Shown here piece after piece: positions 1-6,691 of a DNA stretch of 7,486 bases. Both the position numbers and the translations under genes were made by a program. Origin of the DNA: an uncultured Flavobacteriales bacterium. Its GTDB lineage: Bacteria; Bacteroidota; Bacteroidia; Flavobacteriales_E; Vicingaceae. Location of the stretch: the NCBI GenBank assembly GCA_937901255.1, contig CALCHN010000009.1, positions 1 through 7,486 of the forward strand, written 5' to 3'. Positions within the stretch are counted from its first letter, which is position 1. Every line of letters begins with the position of its first letter. The notes under the pieces were generated by a model. That model searched no databases. It worked only from the letters and a program-made list of their open reading frames with translations, and was not told the DNA's origin.

Positions 1-27
1 ATTTTATGTACATTCTTATTTGCCGAA

Positions 28-51
28 ATTTCAGGCCTTAAAGCCTGAAAT
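28..51. repeat. 9-bp inverted repeat (hairpin) near the left edge
   Basis: ATTTCAGGC (28-36) and GCCTGAAAT (43-51) are perfect reverse complements with a six-base loop. No T-run follows on either strand, so it is not a textbook intrinsic terminator. It could still end transcription of a gene lying to the left, and it overlaps the start of the direct repeat. Confidence 0.5.
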
Positions 52-116
52 ACCACTCTTATAGCCATTCCATGGCATTTTTACCAATATTTTGCATGTT
101 TTAATCAAATTATGGG
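46..116. repeat. Left copy of an island-flanking imperfect direct repeat
   Basis: Positions 46-109 align without gaps to 7414-7477 with 46 of 64 bases identical by my hand alignment. The best stretch is the 12-base exact match CATGGCATTTTT (71-82), preceded by AGCCATT (63-69). After a one-base shift ATGGG (112-116) also matches. Read on the minus strand, the copy encodes MQNIGKNAMEWL followed by a stop, suggesting a remnant of coding DNA. It lies upstream of both operons. Confidence 0.7.
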
Positions 117-333
117 ATGCTTTTTAGGAAAATAGGCCGGAAAGGGGTATTTTGGAGGGGTGTGTGAGGATTAGATGTGGGTTTTGGATAATTTTTAACT
201 GAATACTTTCTTGTTCCTAGTGTTGTTAGGACTTAGTTCTAGACGTTAGTAAGGGTTAGCTAGCTACTAAAAACCTATTTTTTTATTGTATAATCTGATA
301 AATACACTAAAAATAGGGTCGAATAAGGAAGAA
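117..333. other. Non-coding leader region ahead of operon 1
   Basis: No gene is visible here. Positions 127-182 are rich in G runs on the plus strand (GGGG at 144-147 and 157-160, GGG at 179-181), unusual for this AT-rich window. ACGTTAG at 243-249 repeats the core of a site found at 5564-5570. A TATAAT hexamer lies at 289-294 but no convincing partner element is seen, and I find no clear Bacteroidetes TAnnTTTG element, so I do not assign a promoter. Confidence 0.4.
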
Positions 334-367
334 ATATACGCAAGTGAGGATAGAGAGTTGCGTATAT
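334..367. promoter_or_regulatory. 10-bp inverted repeat upstream of the Hsp70 operon
   Basis: ATATACGCAA (334-343) and TTGCGTATAT (358-367) form a perfect 10-base dyad with a 14-base spacer, about 65 bases before the ATG at 433. It could be an operator for a dimeric regulator or a hairpin in the 5' untranslated leader. The pairing is directly visible; the function is inferred. Confidence 0.5.
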
Positions 368-432
368 AAATAAGTTGCCTGCAAGCACAAAGAAAGAAAA
401 TAACAAAAAACGAATAAATATAAATTATAGGA

Positions 433-2862
433 ATGCCAAACAATGAACTAACATTTCAAAATCTTTTGCCGACGGTTTCAAATACTGAAATCGTTCAAGA
501 CAAATTAAAAAACAGCACTTTCATTGGAATTGACTTTGGCACTTCAACAACTGTTGTAAGCTATACTGTTTTTGGAGATGACTTAACCCCAATTAAAACA
601 GATATTATTCCTGTAAGACAGCTGAATTTAGACGGAAGTTATACTGAAAACCATCTTATTCCCTCTTGTATTGCTTGGTATCAGAATAAACTATTTATCG
701 GACAAACCGCCAAAATTTTAAAAAGCAAACTAACTTACGGAAGAAATCTTTGGTATTCTTTTAAAATGAAATTGGGTTTGGATAGTGGTCCGGAATATTT
801 CTCAACTGAACTTCCCAAAGGTCACAAAATAGCAACAATCGAAAATGCCCTTGATGCAACTAAGCTGTTTTTTAAATATCTAAAAGGAGAAATTGACGAT
901 TTTATTTCAGAAAACAATTTGCCTACAGCTTCCTATTTTTCCATTAGTATTCCAGCCTCTTTTGAAGCCAATCAGAGGAAAGACTTAAAGGAAGCTTTAA
1001 GCTATGCAGGTATTTCTTTTCAAGATAGTTTATTTATAGACGAGCCAAACGCAGCTTTTCTAAGCTATTTGATTCAAGCAAACTCCAACAATCTTAAAAA
1101 TTATAATATTCCATTAGACAGCCCTCTGCACATTTTAGTATTTGACTTTGGTGCAGGAACCTGTGATATAACTATTTTAGAAATTGGAAGAAAGGCAGAT
1201 AGACTTTATTCGAAGAATATTGCGATCTCAAAATTTGAACAACTAGGTGGTGATGACATCGACAAGCAAATTGTAAAAAATGTACTATTTAAACAGCTTT
1301 TAAAACAAAACAATCTTACAGAACTAGAAATAAGAACTCCAGAATACAACAAAATTATTTTACCAAAACTGCAACCTGTAGCGGAATATTTAAAGATTCA
1401 AGCTTGTAAATCTGTTTTGAGAAATATGGTCGGCTATTCACTTCCAGAATTAGCAAAGAGTCCAGAATCATTAAAAGTAGAGCAGACATTTAATTTGCTT
1501 CTGCCACAATATAATCTAACTTATAAGAACCCATCGCTTTCATTTAATGAGTTCAGCAGAATTATGGATGAATTTATTAGTGAAGATTCAAGTTATGACA
1601 TCCAAAATGACACAGAAAGTCTAAAAAGTATTTATACAGTTGTAAATTCTGCCTTATCAAAAGCTAATATAGAAAAGGATCTTATTAATCTTGTTTTGCT
1701 TATTGGTGGAAGTTCTTATAATCCATACATTCAGAACTCTTTACGGAATGGTTTTAACCAATCTGAAATAGAAATTCCAAGAGATTTACAAGCTCACGTA
1801 GCCACAGGAACAGCCTTTAATTCGTTTTTACACAATGGAATGGGCGTTGATATGATAAAGCCAATCGTAAGTGAGCCTATTATAATTATTTTAGAAAATG
1901 AGAGTATAAGGACTTTAATTAGAGAAGGTACAGAAATCCCTTGTCCAAAAGTTATTATTGACGATTTACATCCTCAAAAAGATAACCAACTCCAAATCGA
2001 AATTCCTATTTGTGTTTCTAACAAAAACAAGATTTTGACGATAGCCAAAATAAAATCCGAAAAGGGATTTAACAAATCTGATAAAATAAGGTTAGAGTGT
2101 GAAATAACGTCAGATAAATTAATATACCTTTCAGCATTTATCAGAGATATTGAAATCAATGTCGAACCATTAAAACCATTCGCAAATTCATCCTTATCTA
2201 CTCAAGAAATAGTCGAAAAAAGATTGATAAAAGCAATAAATATAAATGCAAGTCAAAACAACGGACTTCCTTCGGTTGAACAATTAAAAAGCCTTGCTGA
2301 TTTTTACGTTAAAACAGAAAACCATTTAAAAGCGGCTGAAACTTTTGAAACAATTCAAAGGCTTTCACCAAACAACCATTTTGAAACGTCTATTTGCTAT
2401 CATTACGACCAAGCAGGTCGCAAGAAACTATCTGATGAATGGGCAGAGAAAGCCTATAAAAACAATCCAAATGCAACGAACGCCTATAATCTTGCCCTTG
2501 TTAAGGAACAGCAAGGTAAAATAAACGATTATGAGAGTCTAATGGAAACTGCTGTTTCACAAGGTTTAAATGCTGCAAAGCTTGTATATGGTGAATACCT
2601 ATTAACTCGAGATGAAGAAAAAGCAAAAAAAATAATTGAAGAAGGTTTTAACTATTGGTACGGTCAATTTAAAACAAACCGATTAAATAAGAATGATTAC
2701 TCCAGATTGATTCGTTCTGCACGACAAATTGGAAGATTAGAGGTTGCAGAAAAGGTTGAAATTGCAAAATCTCAATTCAATAATTCAAATGAAATCAAAT
2801 GGTATAGTTCAGAGAACCTCGCATCCGATAACAAAAATTATTTACCTGAAATAACAGAATAA
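433..2862 (+). CDS. Hsp70/DnaK-like ATPase with C-terminal TPR-like region
   Basis: The N-terminal part is a complete Hsp70-type nucleotide-binding domain. The phosphate-1 loop GIDFGTSTT is at residues 32-40. A connect-1-like segment (SIPASFEANQRKDLKEAL) starts near 172 and is followed by DEPNAA at 203-208. Phosphate-2 is FDFGAGTCDIT at 237-247, LGGDDID is at 271-277, and the adenosine motif LLIGGSS is at 422-428. A short beta-rich stretch at about 478-580 (IRTLIREGTEIP) resembles the start of a DnaK substrate-binding domain, but no DnaK-type lid follows. Residues about 610-780 are helical and look like degenerate TPR repeats (LADFYVKTENHLKAAETFE, AYNLALVKEQQGKINDYESL). No signal peptide or membrane segment is visible, so it is probably cytoplasmic. 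By family knowledge it should be an ATP-driven chaperone or switch; the TPR part probably selects partners or clients (inference). The helicase gene follows after one base, so the two are very likely functionally linked. It is not the housekeeping DnaK. Confidence 0.93.
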   Translation: MPNNELTFQNLLPTVSNTEIVQDKLKNSTFIGIDFGTSTTVVSYTVFGDDLTPIKTDIIPVRQLNLDGSYTENHLIPSCIAWYQNKLFIGQTAKILKSKLTYGRNLWYSFKMKLGLDSGPEYFSTELPKGHKIATIENALDATKLFFKYLKGEIDDFISENNLPTASYFSISIPASFEANQRKDLKEALSYAGISFQDSLFIDEPNAAFLSYLIQANSNNLKNYNIPLDSPLHILVFDFGAGTCDITILEIGRKADRLYSKNIAISKFEQLGGDDIDKQIVKNVLFKQLLKQNNLTELEIRTPEYNKIILPKLQPVAEYLKIQACKSVLRNMVGYSLPELAKSPESLKVEQTFNLLLPQYNLTYKNPSLSFNEFSRIMDEFISEDSSYDIQNDTESLKSIYTVVNSALSKANIEKDLINLVLLIGGSSYNPYIQNSLRNGFNQSEIEIPRDLQAHVATGTAFNSFLHNGMGVDMIKPIVSEPIIIILENESIRTLIREGTEIPCPKVIIDDLHPQKDNQLQIEIPICVSNKNKILTIAKIKSEKGFNKSDKIRLECEITSDKLIYLSAFIRDIEINVEPLKPFANSSLSTQEIVEKRLIKAININASQNNGLPSVEQLKSLADFYVKTENHLKAAETFETIQRLSPNNHFETSICYHYDQAGRKKLSDEWAEKAYKNNPNATNAYNLALVKEQQGKINDYESLMETAVSQGLNAAKLVYGEYLLTRDEEKAKKIIEEGFNYWYGQFKTNRLNKNDYSRLIRSARQIGRLEVAEKVEIAKSQFNNSNEIKWYSSENLASDNKNYLPEITE

Positions 2863-2863
2863 T

Positions 2864-4051
2864 ATGTCTTGGTTTATCCCATATCCTCAATTAGATAATG
2901 AACAATTAGAGTTTTTAGAAAACTCAGAGAAAGAACGTGATAGAAATTATTGGCTCAAAGGTTACGCAGGCAGTGGCAAATCGGTACTTCTCATTCATTT
3001 ACTTTTAAAAGAAAAGGAACACAATCCTAAATCAAAAGTAATTATTGTCCTGTATACTCACGCTTTAATAGATATGATACGCTCGGGAATACCTGAGGAG
3101 TATAACAATATTCCAATAGTAACTTATCATCAGTTCTACAAAATGACAGATACTTGGGATTTGATTTTAGTTGATGAAGTCCAAGATTTGCCGGAATATA
3201 TCGTTAGAGATATCCATTCGAAAGGTAAAAGAGTTATTGTAGCAGGTGACACAAACCAGTCTATCTTTGATGATGTTTGTGAAACAGAGCAAATTAACGC
3301 AATTCTTAATGGTAAATCATTTACTCTTGGTATAATCCACAGAATAAGCAGAAGTATCAGGAAAATCGCCCAATTCTTCTGTTACGATCAAAATGGATTT
3401 AACGGTGCATCAATGGGAAGAATAGTAAACTTACCTCCTCGTTTGATAAAGGCACAAAACAAGGAAGATGAATTAAAATGGCTTATTTTAAGTGCCAAGG
3501 AATACGCTAAAAATCATTACGCTCCAGCCATTTTAATTCCTCAACATTTTGAGATATTCCATTTCTTCCAGCAATTATTAGGATTTGAAGGGAAACCCCT
3601 TTTGTCGGAAAATCTAAACACTTCCATTAGTAGCAGTAATGAAAGAAGAAGTCAATACCGAAGTATTAATTCACATTTAAAAGAAAACGGATTGAAATTT
3701 CAATATTTAGGTAATGGAGCCGGGTCTTTTGAAAAAGCAAATAATGAAGACTTGGTAACTGTTATGACATATCACAGTGCAAAAGGCTTAGATTTTAAAG
3801 CTGTCTTTATTCCCTTTTTAAGTGCAGAATTAGAAATTTGGAAAGATAGTGAAAGAGCAAAAACATTATTTTTTGTTGCGGTAACAAGAAGTAGAGAGCA
3901 GCTATTTTTATCATATAGTGGCACCAAACATCACTTTCTAAAGCAAATAAATGAAAATGATTTTCATACACTCGATGCATCTGAAGAAATAAAGAGAATG
4001 GAACAGCCAGTGGAAGGCAACGAAGAAGAGCCACCAACATTTGTGTTTTAA
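2864..4051 (+). CDS. Compact superfamily 1 (UvrD/Rep-like) helicase
   Basis: All core SF1 helicase motifs are visible: a Q-motif-like DNEQLEFL near residue 11; Walker A GYAGSGKS at 33-40; a motif Ia region at 61-72; Walker B LILVDEVQDLP at 100-110; motif III VAGDTNQSIF at 126-135; motif IV-like HRISRSIRKIA at 159-169; motif V VMTYHSAKGLDFKAVFIP at 300-317; and motif VI FFVAVTRSREQLFLSYSG at 336-353 with the arginine finger candidate R342. The protein should be an ATP-dependent DNA (or RNA) translocase or helicase. At 395 residues it is much shorter than UvrD or Rep (about 700). Only about 70 residues separate Walker A from Walker B, so a large 1B insertion is absent and the 2B region is small. 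No nuclease domain is fused. Its ATG follows the Hsp70 stop after one base (TAATATG), indicating translational coupling. The acidic tail (EGNEEE) may be a contact surface. Confidence 0.93.
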   Translation: MSWFIPYPQLDNEQLEFLENSEKERDRNYWLKGYAGSGKSVLLIHLLLKEKEHNPKSKVIIVLYTHALIDMIRSGIPEEYNNIPIVTYHQFYKMTDTWDLILVDEVQDLPEYIVRDIHSKGKRVIVAGDTNQSIFDDVCETEQINAILNGKSFTLGIIHRISRSIRKIAQFFCYDQNGFNGASMGRIVNLPPRLIKAQNKEDELKWLILSAKEYAKNHYAPAILIPQHFEIFHFFQQLLGFEGKPLLSENLNTSISSSNERRSQYRSINSHLKENGLKFQYLGNGAGSFEKANNEDLVTVMTYHSAKGLDFKAVFIPFLSAELEIWKDSERAKTLFFVAVTRSREQLFLSYSGTKHHFLKQINENDFHTLDASEEIKRMEQPVEGNEEEPPTFVF

Positions 4052-4062
4052 AAAATTAAATT

Positions 4063-5433
4063 ATGAAATTATTAGCAACTGATATTTTTGATTTCAATTC
4101 TTGGTATCGTTTTAATCAGAAGAATATTTCCAAGGATGCAATAATTGATTCCGATTCTATTGACCAGATCCCGGACACAATATTATTTAACAAAATCGGC
4201 TTTTTTGAGGAGGATAGTGATAAGTTTTTTGTTAGCATCAAAACTGAGAACTTAAAAATGAGTGAAAATTCTGATGTTTATGCCATTCCAATTAATTCAA
4301 TACATTCCATAATACCTTTTAATGAAAAAGCGAAACAAATTTTAGCTAACAAATTCCCTGATTTTAAAATAGCAGACTCTATAAATGCGTCAATTGCTAA
4401 TAAAATATTTAAGCAGAGAGATAGATATTTTGCTGTGACGGGCGGTCAAATGATATTATCCATATTTAATATAACCAAAGATTACCAAAACTATGAACTA
4501 CCATTTATCAATGGATTGCATAAATATAATAATGAATTAAAAAGTGATTCTTTAATTGAAAGCCTTATTTCTTATGAACGCTCAAGACCTTATCCAAACG
4601 ATGATAGTGGATTTCTTTTTGACGTTGGAAGTATTGCAAAGACACATTTTAATATTTCAGACATTGATTTGAAATTTAAAGAAGATTTAAAAACACAAGA
4701 TATAGATAAATATGAATTAATCGAGGAGGTTTTAAGTTTATCCATTTTTTTACAAAAAAACAACTCTCAAGGAGTTTTCGGTCCTTTAATAAAGGAGATA
4801 GAAAATTCGGAATGGCTTAGGAAATTAAATTCAGATTTATGCTTGTTGCCTGAAAAGTCAAAAGTTAATAATTTACTCATAATTGCATTTTATCTCAAAT
4901 TCAGATACTTAATACGCAATACTGCAAATCTTTTAGAGTCTAATTTTCAAAGCCAAGTTAATCATATTTTGAAACACGCAAAAAAAGAAGCTTCAATAGC
5001 ACTTTTTTTAAATGGATTGTTTTTTGGAAGCTTGAAATTTAGAGAACTTTATTACGAATGTTTTCCTTTACCATTCTCAAAAGAAAAAATAACCACTCCG
5101 TCAATTAAAGAATATCAAAGTACTATAAACGAAGAGAAAGAACTGATTACGCCTATAGAAGAAACAAAGGGAATTTTTTCAAATTCCGATAAAAAAATAG
5201 AAATTATTTTAAATTGTTTTGCTAAAAATGATGAAATAGATTTGCAAGAACTAAAAAATGAAATAAAAGAAAAAACCGGTGAAACATTAGGAAATGGATA
5301 TAAAGAATTAAAAAGGATACTAGACATAATGCCAAGCATTGTAATTGTCGAGAAACCCTCACCACAAAGGGCAAGATTAATAAAGGCCCAACAGACAAAT
5401 CCACAATCTGACCTATTTAACCAGCAAAAATAG
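4063..5433 (+). CDS. Hypothetical protein, third gene of the Hsp70-helicase operon
   Basis: I do not recognise a family for this 456-residue protein. It starts 11 bases after the helicase stop with an AT-rich leader. It has no signal peptide and no convincing transmembrane helix; the hydrophobic stretches at 269-277 and 311-321 are short and look like buried helices. Residues about 1-150 are mixed alpha/beta, about 215-335 mostly helical, and about 340-375 a charged linker. Residues about 377-442 look like a winged-helix module: a helix (KIEIILNCFAKND), a second (LQELKNEIKEKTG), a third (NGYKELKRILDIM), then a beta hairpin rich in basic residues (IVIVEKPSPQRARLIKA). The last residues contain QSDLF (448-452), which fits the sliding-clamp binding consensus. 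Codon use is as AT-rich as that of its neighbours. It is probably a DNA-binding or adaptor subunit working with the helicase and Hsp70 (inference). It could also be the effector; no nuclease motif is evident. Confidence 0.85.
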   Translation: MKLLATDIFDFNSWYRFNQKNISKDAIIDSDSIDQIPDTILFNKIGFFEEDSDKFFVSIKTENLKMSENSDVYAIPINSIHSIIPFNEKAKQILANKFPDFKIADSINASIANKIFKQRDRYFAVTGGQMILSIFNITKDYQNYELPFINGLHKYNNELKSDSLIESLISYERSRPYPNDDSGFLFDVGSIAKTHFNISDIDLKFKEDLKTQDIDKYELIEEVLSLSIFLQKNNSQGVFGPLIKEIENSEWLRKLNSDLCLLPEKSKVNNLLIIAFYLKFRYLIRNTANLLESNFQSQVNHILKHAKKEASIALFLNGLFFGSLKFRELYYECFPLPFSKEKITTPSIKEYQSTINEEKELITPIEETKGIFSNSDKKIEIILNCFAKNDEIDLQELKNEIKEKTGETLGNGYKELKRILDIMPSIVIVEKPSPQRARLIKAQQTNPQSDLFNQQK

Positions 5434-5640
5434 CCAGCAGGCAACAAACAGTTTGCCTCAATGGCCAGATAATCGCTTAGATTGAAGTTTTTTCAATAAA
5501 TTGAAAGTTTATGCTTTGATTGAAAATTATAGATAACAATGGCCACTGCGGCAAGCTGCCAAAACGTTAGCAGCAAGTGTAAAGGACGACCGAACTATGG
5601 AGAGCCGCAGAACACCTTAGAGCTAACAGTAAACTGACTG
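5434..5640. other. Intergenic spacer with short repeats between the two operons
   Basis: No gene is seen. The stretch holds a weak hairpin just after the third gene (AGGCAA 5439-5444 with TTGCCT 5453-5458), a direct 9-mer CAATGGCCA at 5459-5467 and 5537-5545, a hairpin ATTGAA/TTCAAT at 5481-5497, and a GC-richer block at 5541-5640 containing the GCCAAAACGTT site. None of the hairpins is followed by a strong T-run, so no terminator is assigned. Confidence 0.45.
5558..5568. repeat. GCCAAAACGTT repeat, copy 1
   Basis: This exact 11-mer recurs at 7348-7358, so the two copies bracket the TAC operon in direct orientation. Copy 1 sits inside a small dyad (GCTGC 5555-5559, GCAGC 5570-5574). The context CAAGC then GCCAAAACGTT is shared by both copies. 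It may be a recombination-site-like boundary of a gene cassette (inference). Confidence 0.55.
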
Positions 5641-5715
5641 AACTTACAAATAGAAGTGTAAATTATGATAAACAGGTATTTAAATAAAGTCTTTAAAACA
5701 GTAAAAAGGTTAAAC

Positions 5716-5760
5716 TCACTTAAAAGTGAAACAAAATTAGTATAATTCAGTTATAAGTGA
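5716..5760 (+). promoter_or_regulatory. Probable operator/promoter region of the TAC operon
   Basis: Two dyads lie just before the GTG start. TCACTT (5716-5721) and AAGTGA (5724-5729) are separated by two bases, and TATAA (5741-5745) pairs with TTATA (5751-5755) across five bases. The half-site AAGTGA recurs at 5755-5760, overlapping the start codon and 31 bases from the first copy, about three helical turns. TATAAT at 5741-5746 is a possible -10-like element. Xre-type antitoxins usually bind such dyads to repress their operon, so this is the likely autoregulatory site (inference). Confidence 0.45.
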
Positions 5761-6275
5761 ATATATTTGCACTAGAAAAATTCGATGACCAAGGCAGCCG
5801 TTGCACTTTTTATACCGTAAGGTGGGAAGAAGTAGAATGGAGTGAAACCGATAAATTTTTCGATAAATATGAAAGCGCTACAAACTTTGAACGCCCTATT
5901 CAGGAATTGGCAGTTTTTCTTACCAAGAAAATCGGCAATGATGTTGGAGCATTGGAAGATTTCTTTCGTTTTGAAAACACAGCCCAAGCACTTCCACCAT
6001 CAGGCAAACACAAAGTGGGTGAAATCACAATCAACTATGGCAATTTTCCACTCAGATTATACTGCTTACGCATTTCAGACAGTTTGGTGGTATTATTTAG
6101 CGGTGGCGAAAAAACCGCTGAAAATGCTCAAGGAGGAAAAACTAGTATGGCTTTTCACGAAGCCAATCAATTTGCAAAAAGAATTTTAGAAGCAATACAA
6201 CAAAAAGAAATATACATCACGCCCAACGAAAGAGAGTTCAGAAACTTTGACGATAGTGAAGAAATGTATTTATAA
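5757..6275 (+). CDS. HigB/RelE-like toxin of a TAC module
   Basis: This 172-residue protein resembles the HigB/RelE-type (phage Gp49-like) toxins found beside Xre antitoxins in Bacteroidetes. The diagnostic stretch is residues 86-120, where VGEI is followed by FPLRLYCLRIS, VVLFSGGEKT and later HEANQFAKRIL; this matches the beta-sheet core and final helix of RelE-fold toxins. Known members are ribosome-dependent mRNA endonucleases that block translation, and I infer the same here. Catalytic residues are poorly conserved in this group, so I do not assign them. The start is GTG at 5757: an in-frame TAA lies directly before it (5754-5756), and the next in-frame ATG would remove most of the protein. 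A weak start on a toxin gene could keep its output low. It is longer than a typical RelE (about 90-110 residues), with an N-terminal extension and an acidic tail. The antitoxin gene follows 11 bases later. Confidence 0.85.
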   Translation: MNIFALEKFDDQGSRCTFYTVRWEEVEWSETDKFFDKYESATNFERPIQELAVFLTKKIGNDVGALEDFFRFENTAQALPPSGKHKVGEITINYGNFPLRLYCLRISDSLVVLFSGGEKTAENAQGGKTSMAFHEANQFAKRILEAIQQKEIYITPNEREFRNFDDSEEMYL

Positions 6276-6286
6276 AGAAAAATACA

Positions 6287-6691
6287 ATGAGAAGCAAAGT
6301 ATTACAAAGAATATTGAATAAAACGCCTAAAGAGGTTGAAATATTCGTAGATAAATATGCTGATTTGGTTTTGAGAATCAATCAAATTTTGCGTGAAAAA
6401 GGATATACCCAAAAATCACTTGCCGAAAAACTGGAAAAAAGACCTTCCGAAATTCACAAGTGGCTTAGTGGTGATCATAATTTCACTTTGCGTTCTATCG
6501 CAAAGTTAGAAGCTGAGTTGGGTGAAATCTTACTTGAAGTTCCTGTAAGAAAACCTATTACGGAATTTCATTCTCATTACGAAAAAACCACTTATACATT
6601 TACGGTATATAAAAACGTAATACCAAGAAAAGAAAAGGTGGAAGATTGGAAATATGCCACACCTCATACAGAATCAAGCAATGTCGGATAA
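6287..6691 (+). CDS. HigA-like Xre-family HTH antitoxin with C-terminal extension
   Basis: This 134-residue protein carries a classic Xre/Cro-type helix-turn-helix at about residues 29-80: INQILREKGYTQKSLAEKL, then RPSEIHKWLSGDHNFTL and RSIAKLEAELG. Family knowledge says such HigA-type antitoxins bind and inhibit the toxin and repress their own operon by binding dyads near the promoter. After the HTH there is an extension of about 45 residues (88-134) rich in aromatics (FHSHY, TYTFTVY, W121, Y123). In characterised toxin-antitoxin-chaperone systems, such an extension is the chaperone-addiction (ChAD) segment, which makes the antitoxin aggregate or degrade unless the SecB-like partner binds it. 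The SecB-like gene directly downstream supports that reading. The order toxin first, antitoxin second is typical of higBA. The stop codon overlaps the start of the chaperone gene. Confidence 0.9.
   Translation: MRSKVLQRILNKTPKEVEIFVDKYADLVLRINQILREKGYTQKSLAEKLEKRPSEIHKWLSGDHNFTLRSIAKLEAELGEILLEVPVRKPITEFHSHYEKTTYTFTVYKNVIPRKEKVEDWKYATPHTESSNVG

Noticed and set aside
289..294. TATAAT as a promoter -10 element for the Hsp70 operon
   Set aside because: A six-base match is expected by chance in AT-rich DNA, no good upstream element is present, and this background uses a different consensus.
433..2862. Housekeeping DnaK
   Set aside because: The substrate-binding and lid regions are not DnaK-like, there is no DnaJ or GrpE gene nearby, and the C-terminal part is TPR-like.
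5115..5447. Minus-strand open frame of 110 codons opposite the 3' end of the third operon-1 gene
   Set aside because: It lies inside a well-supported plus-strand gene, its protein is a low-complexity Ser/Phe/Ile-rich mirror of Lys/Glu-rich codons, and it matches nothing recognisable.
5439..5458. Intrinsic terminator directly after operon 1
   Set aside because: The six-base stem is weak and no T-run follows it.
5762..5769. TATATTTG, a perfect match to the Bacteroidetes -7 element TAnnTTTG
   Set aside because: It lies inside the first codons of the toxin gene, has no TTG at the expected upstream distance, and would place the transcript start after the only usable start codon.
5842..6189. Plus-strand open frame inside the HigB-like gene in another frame
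   Set aside because: The overlapping frame 5757-6275 has clear RelE/HigB features, whereas this one has none and no plausible leader.
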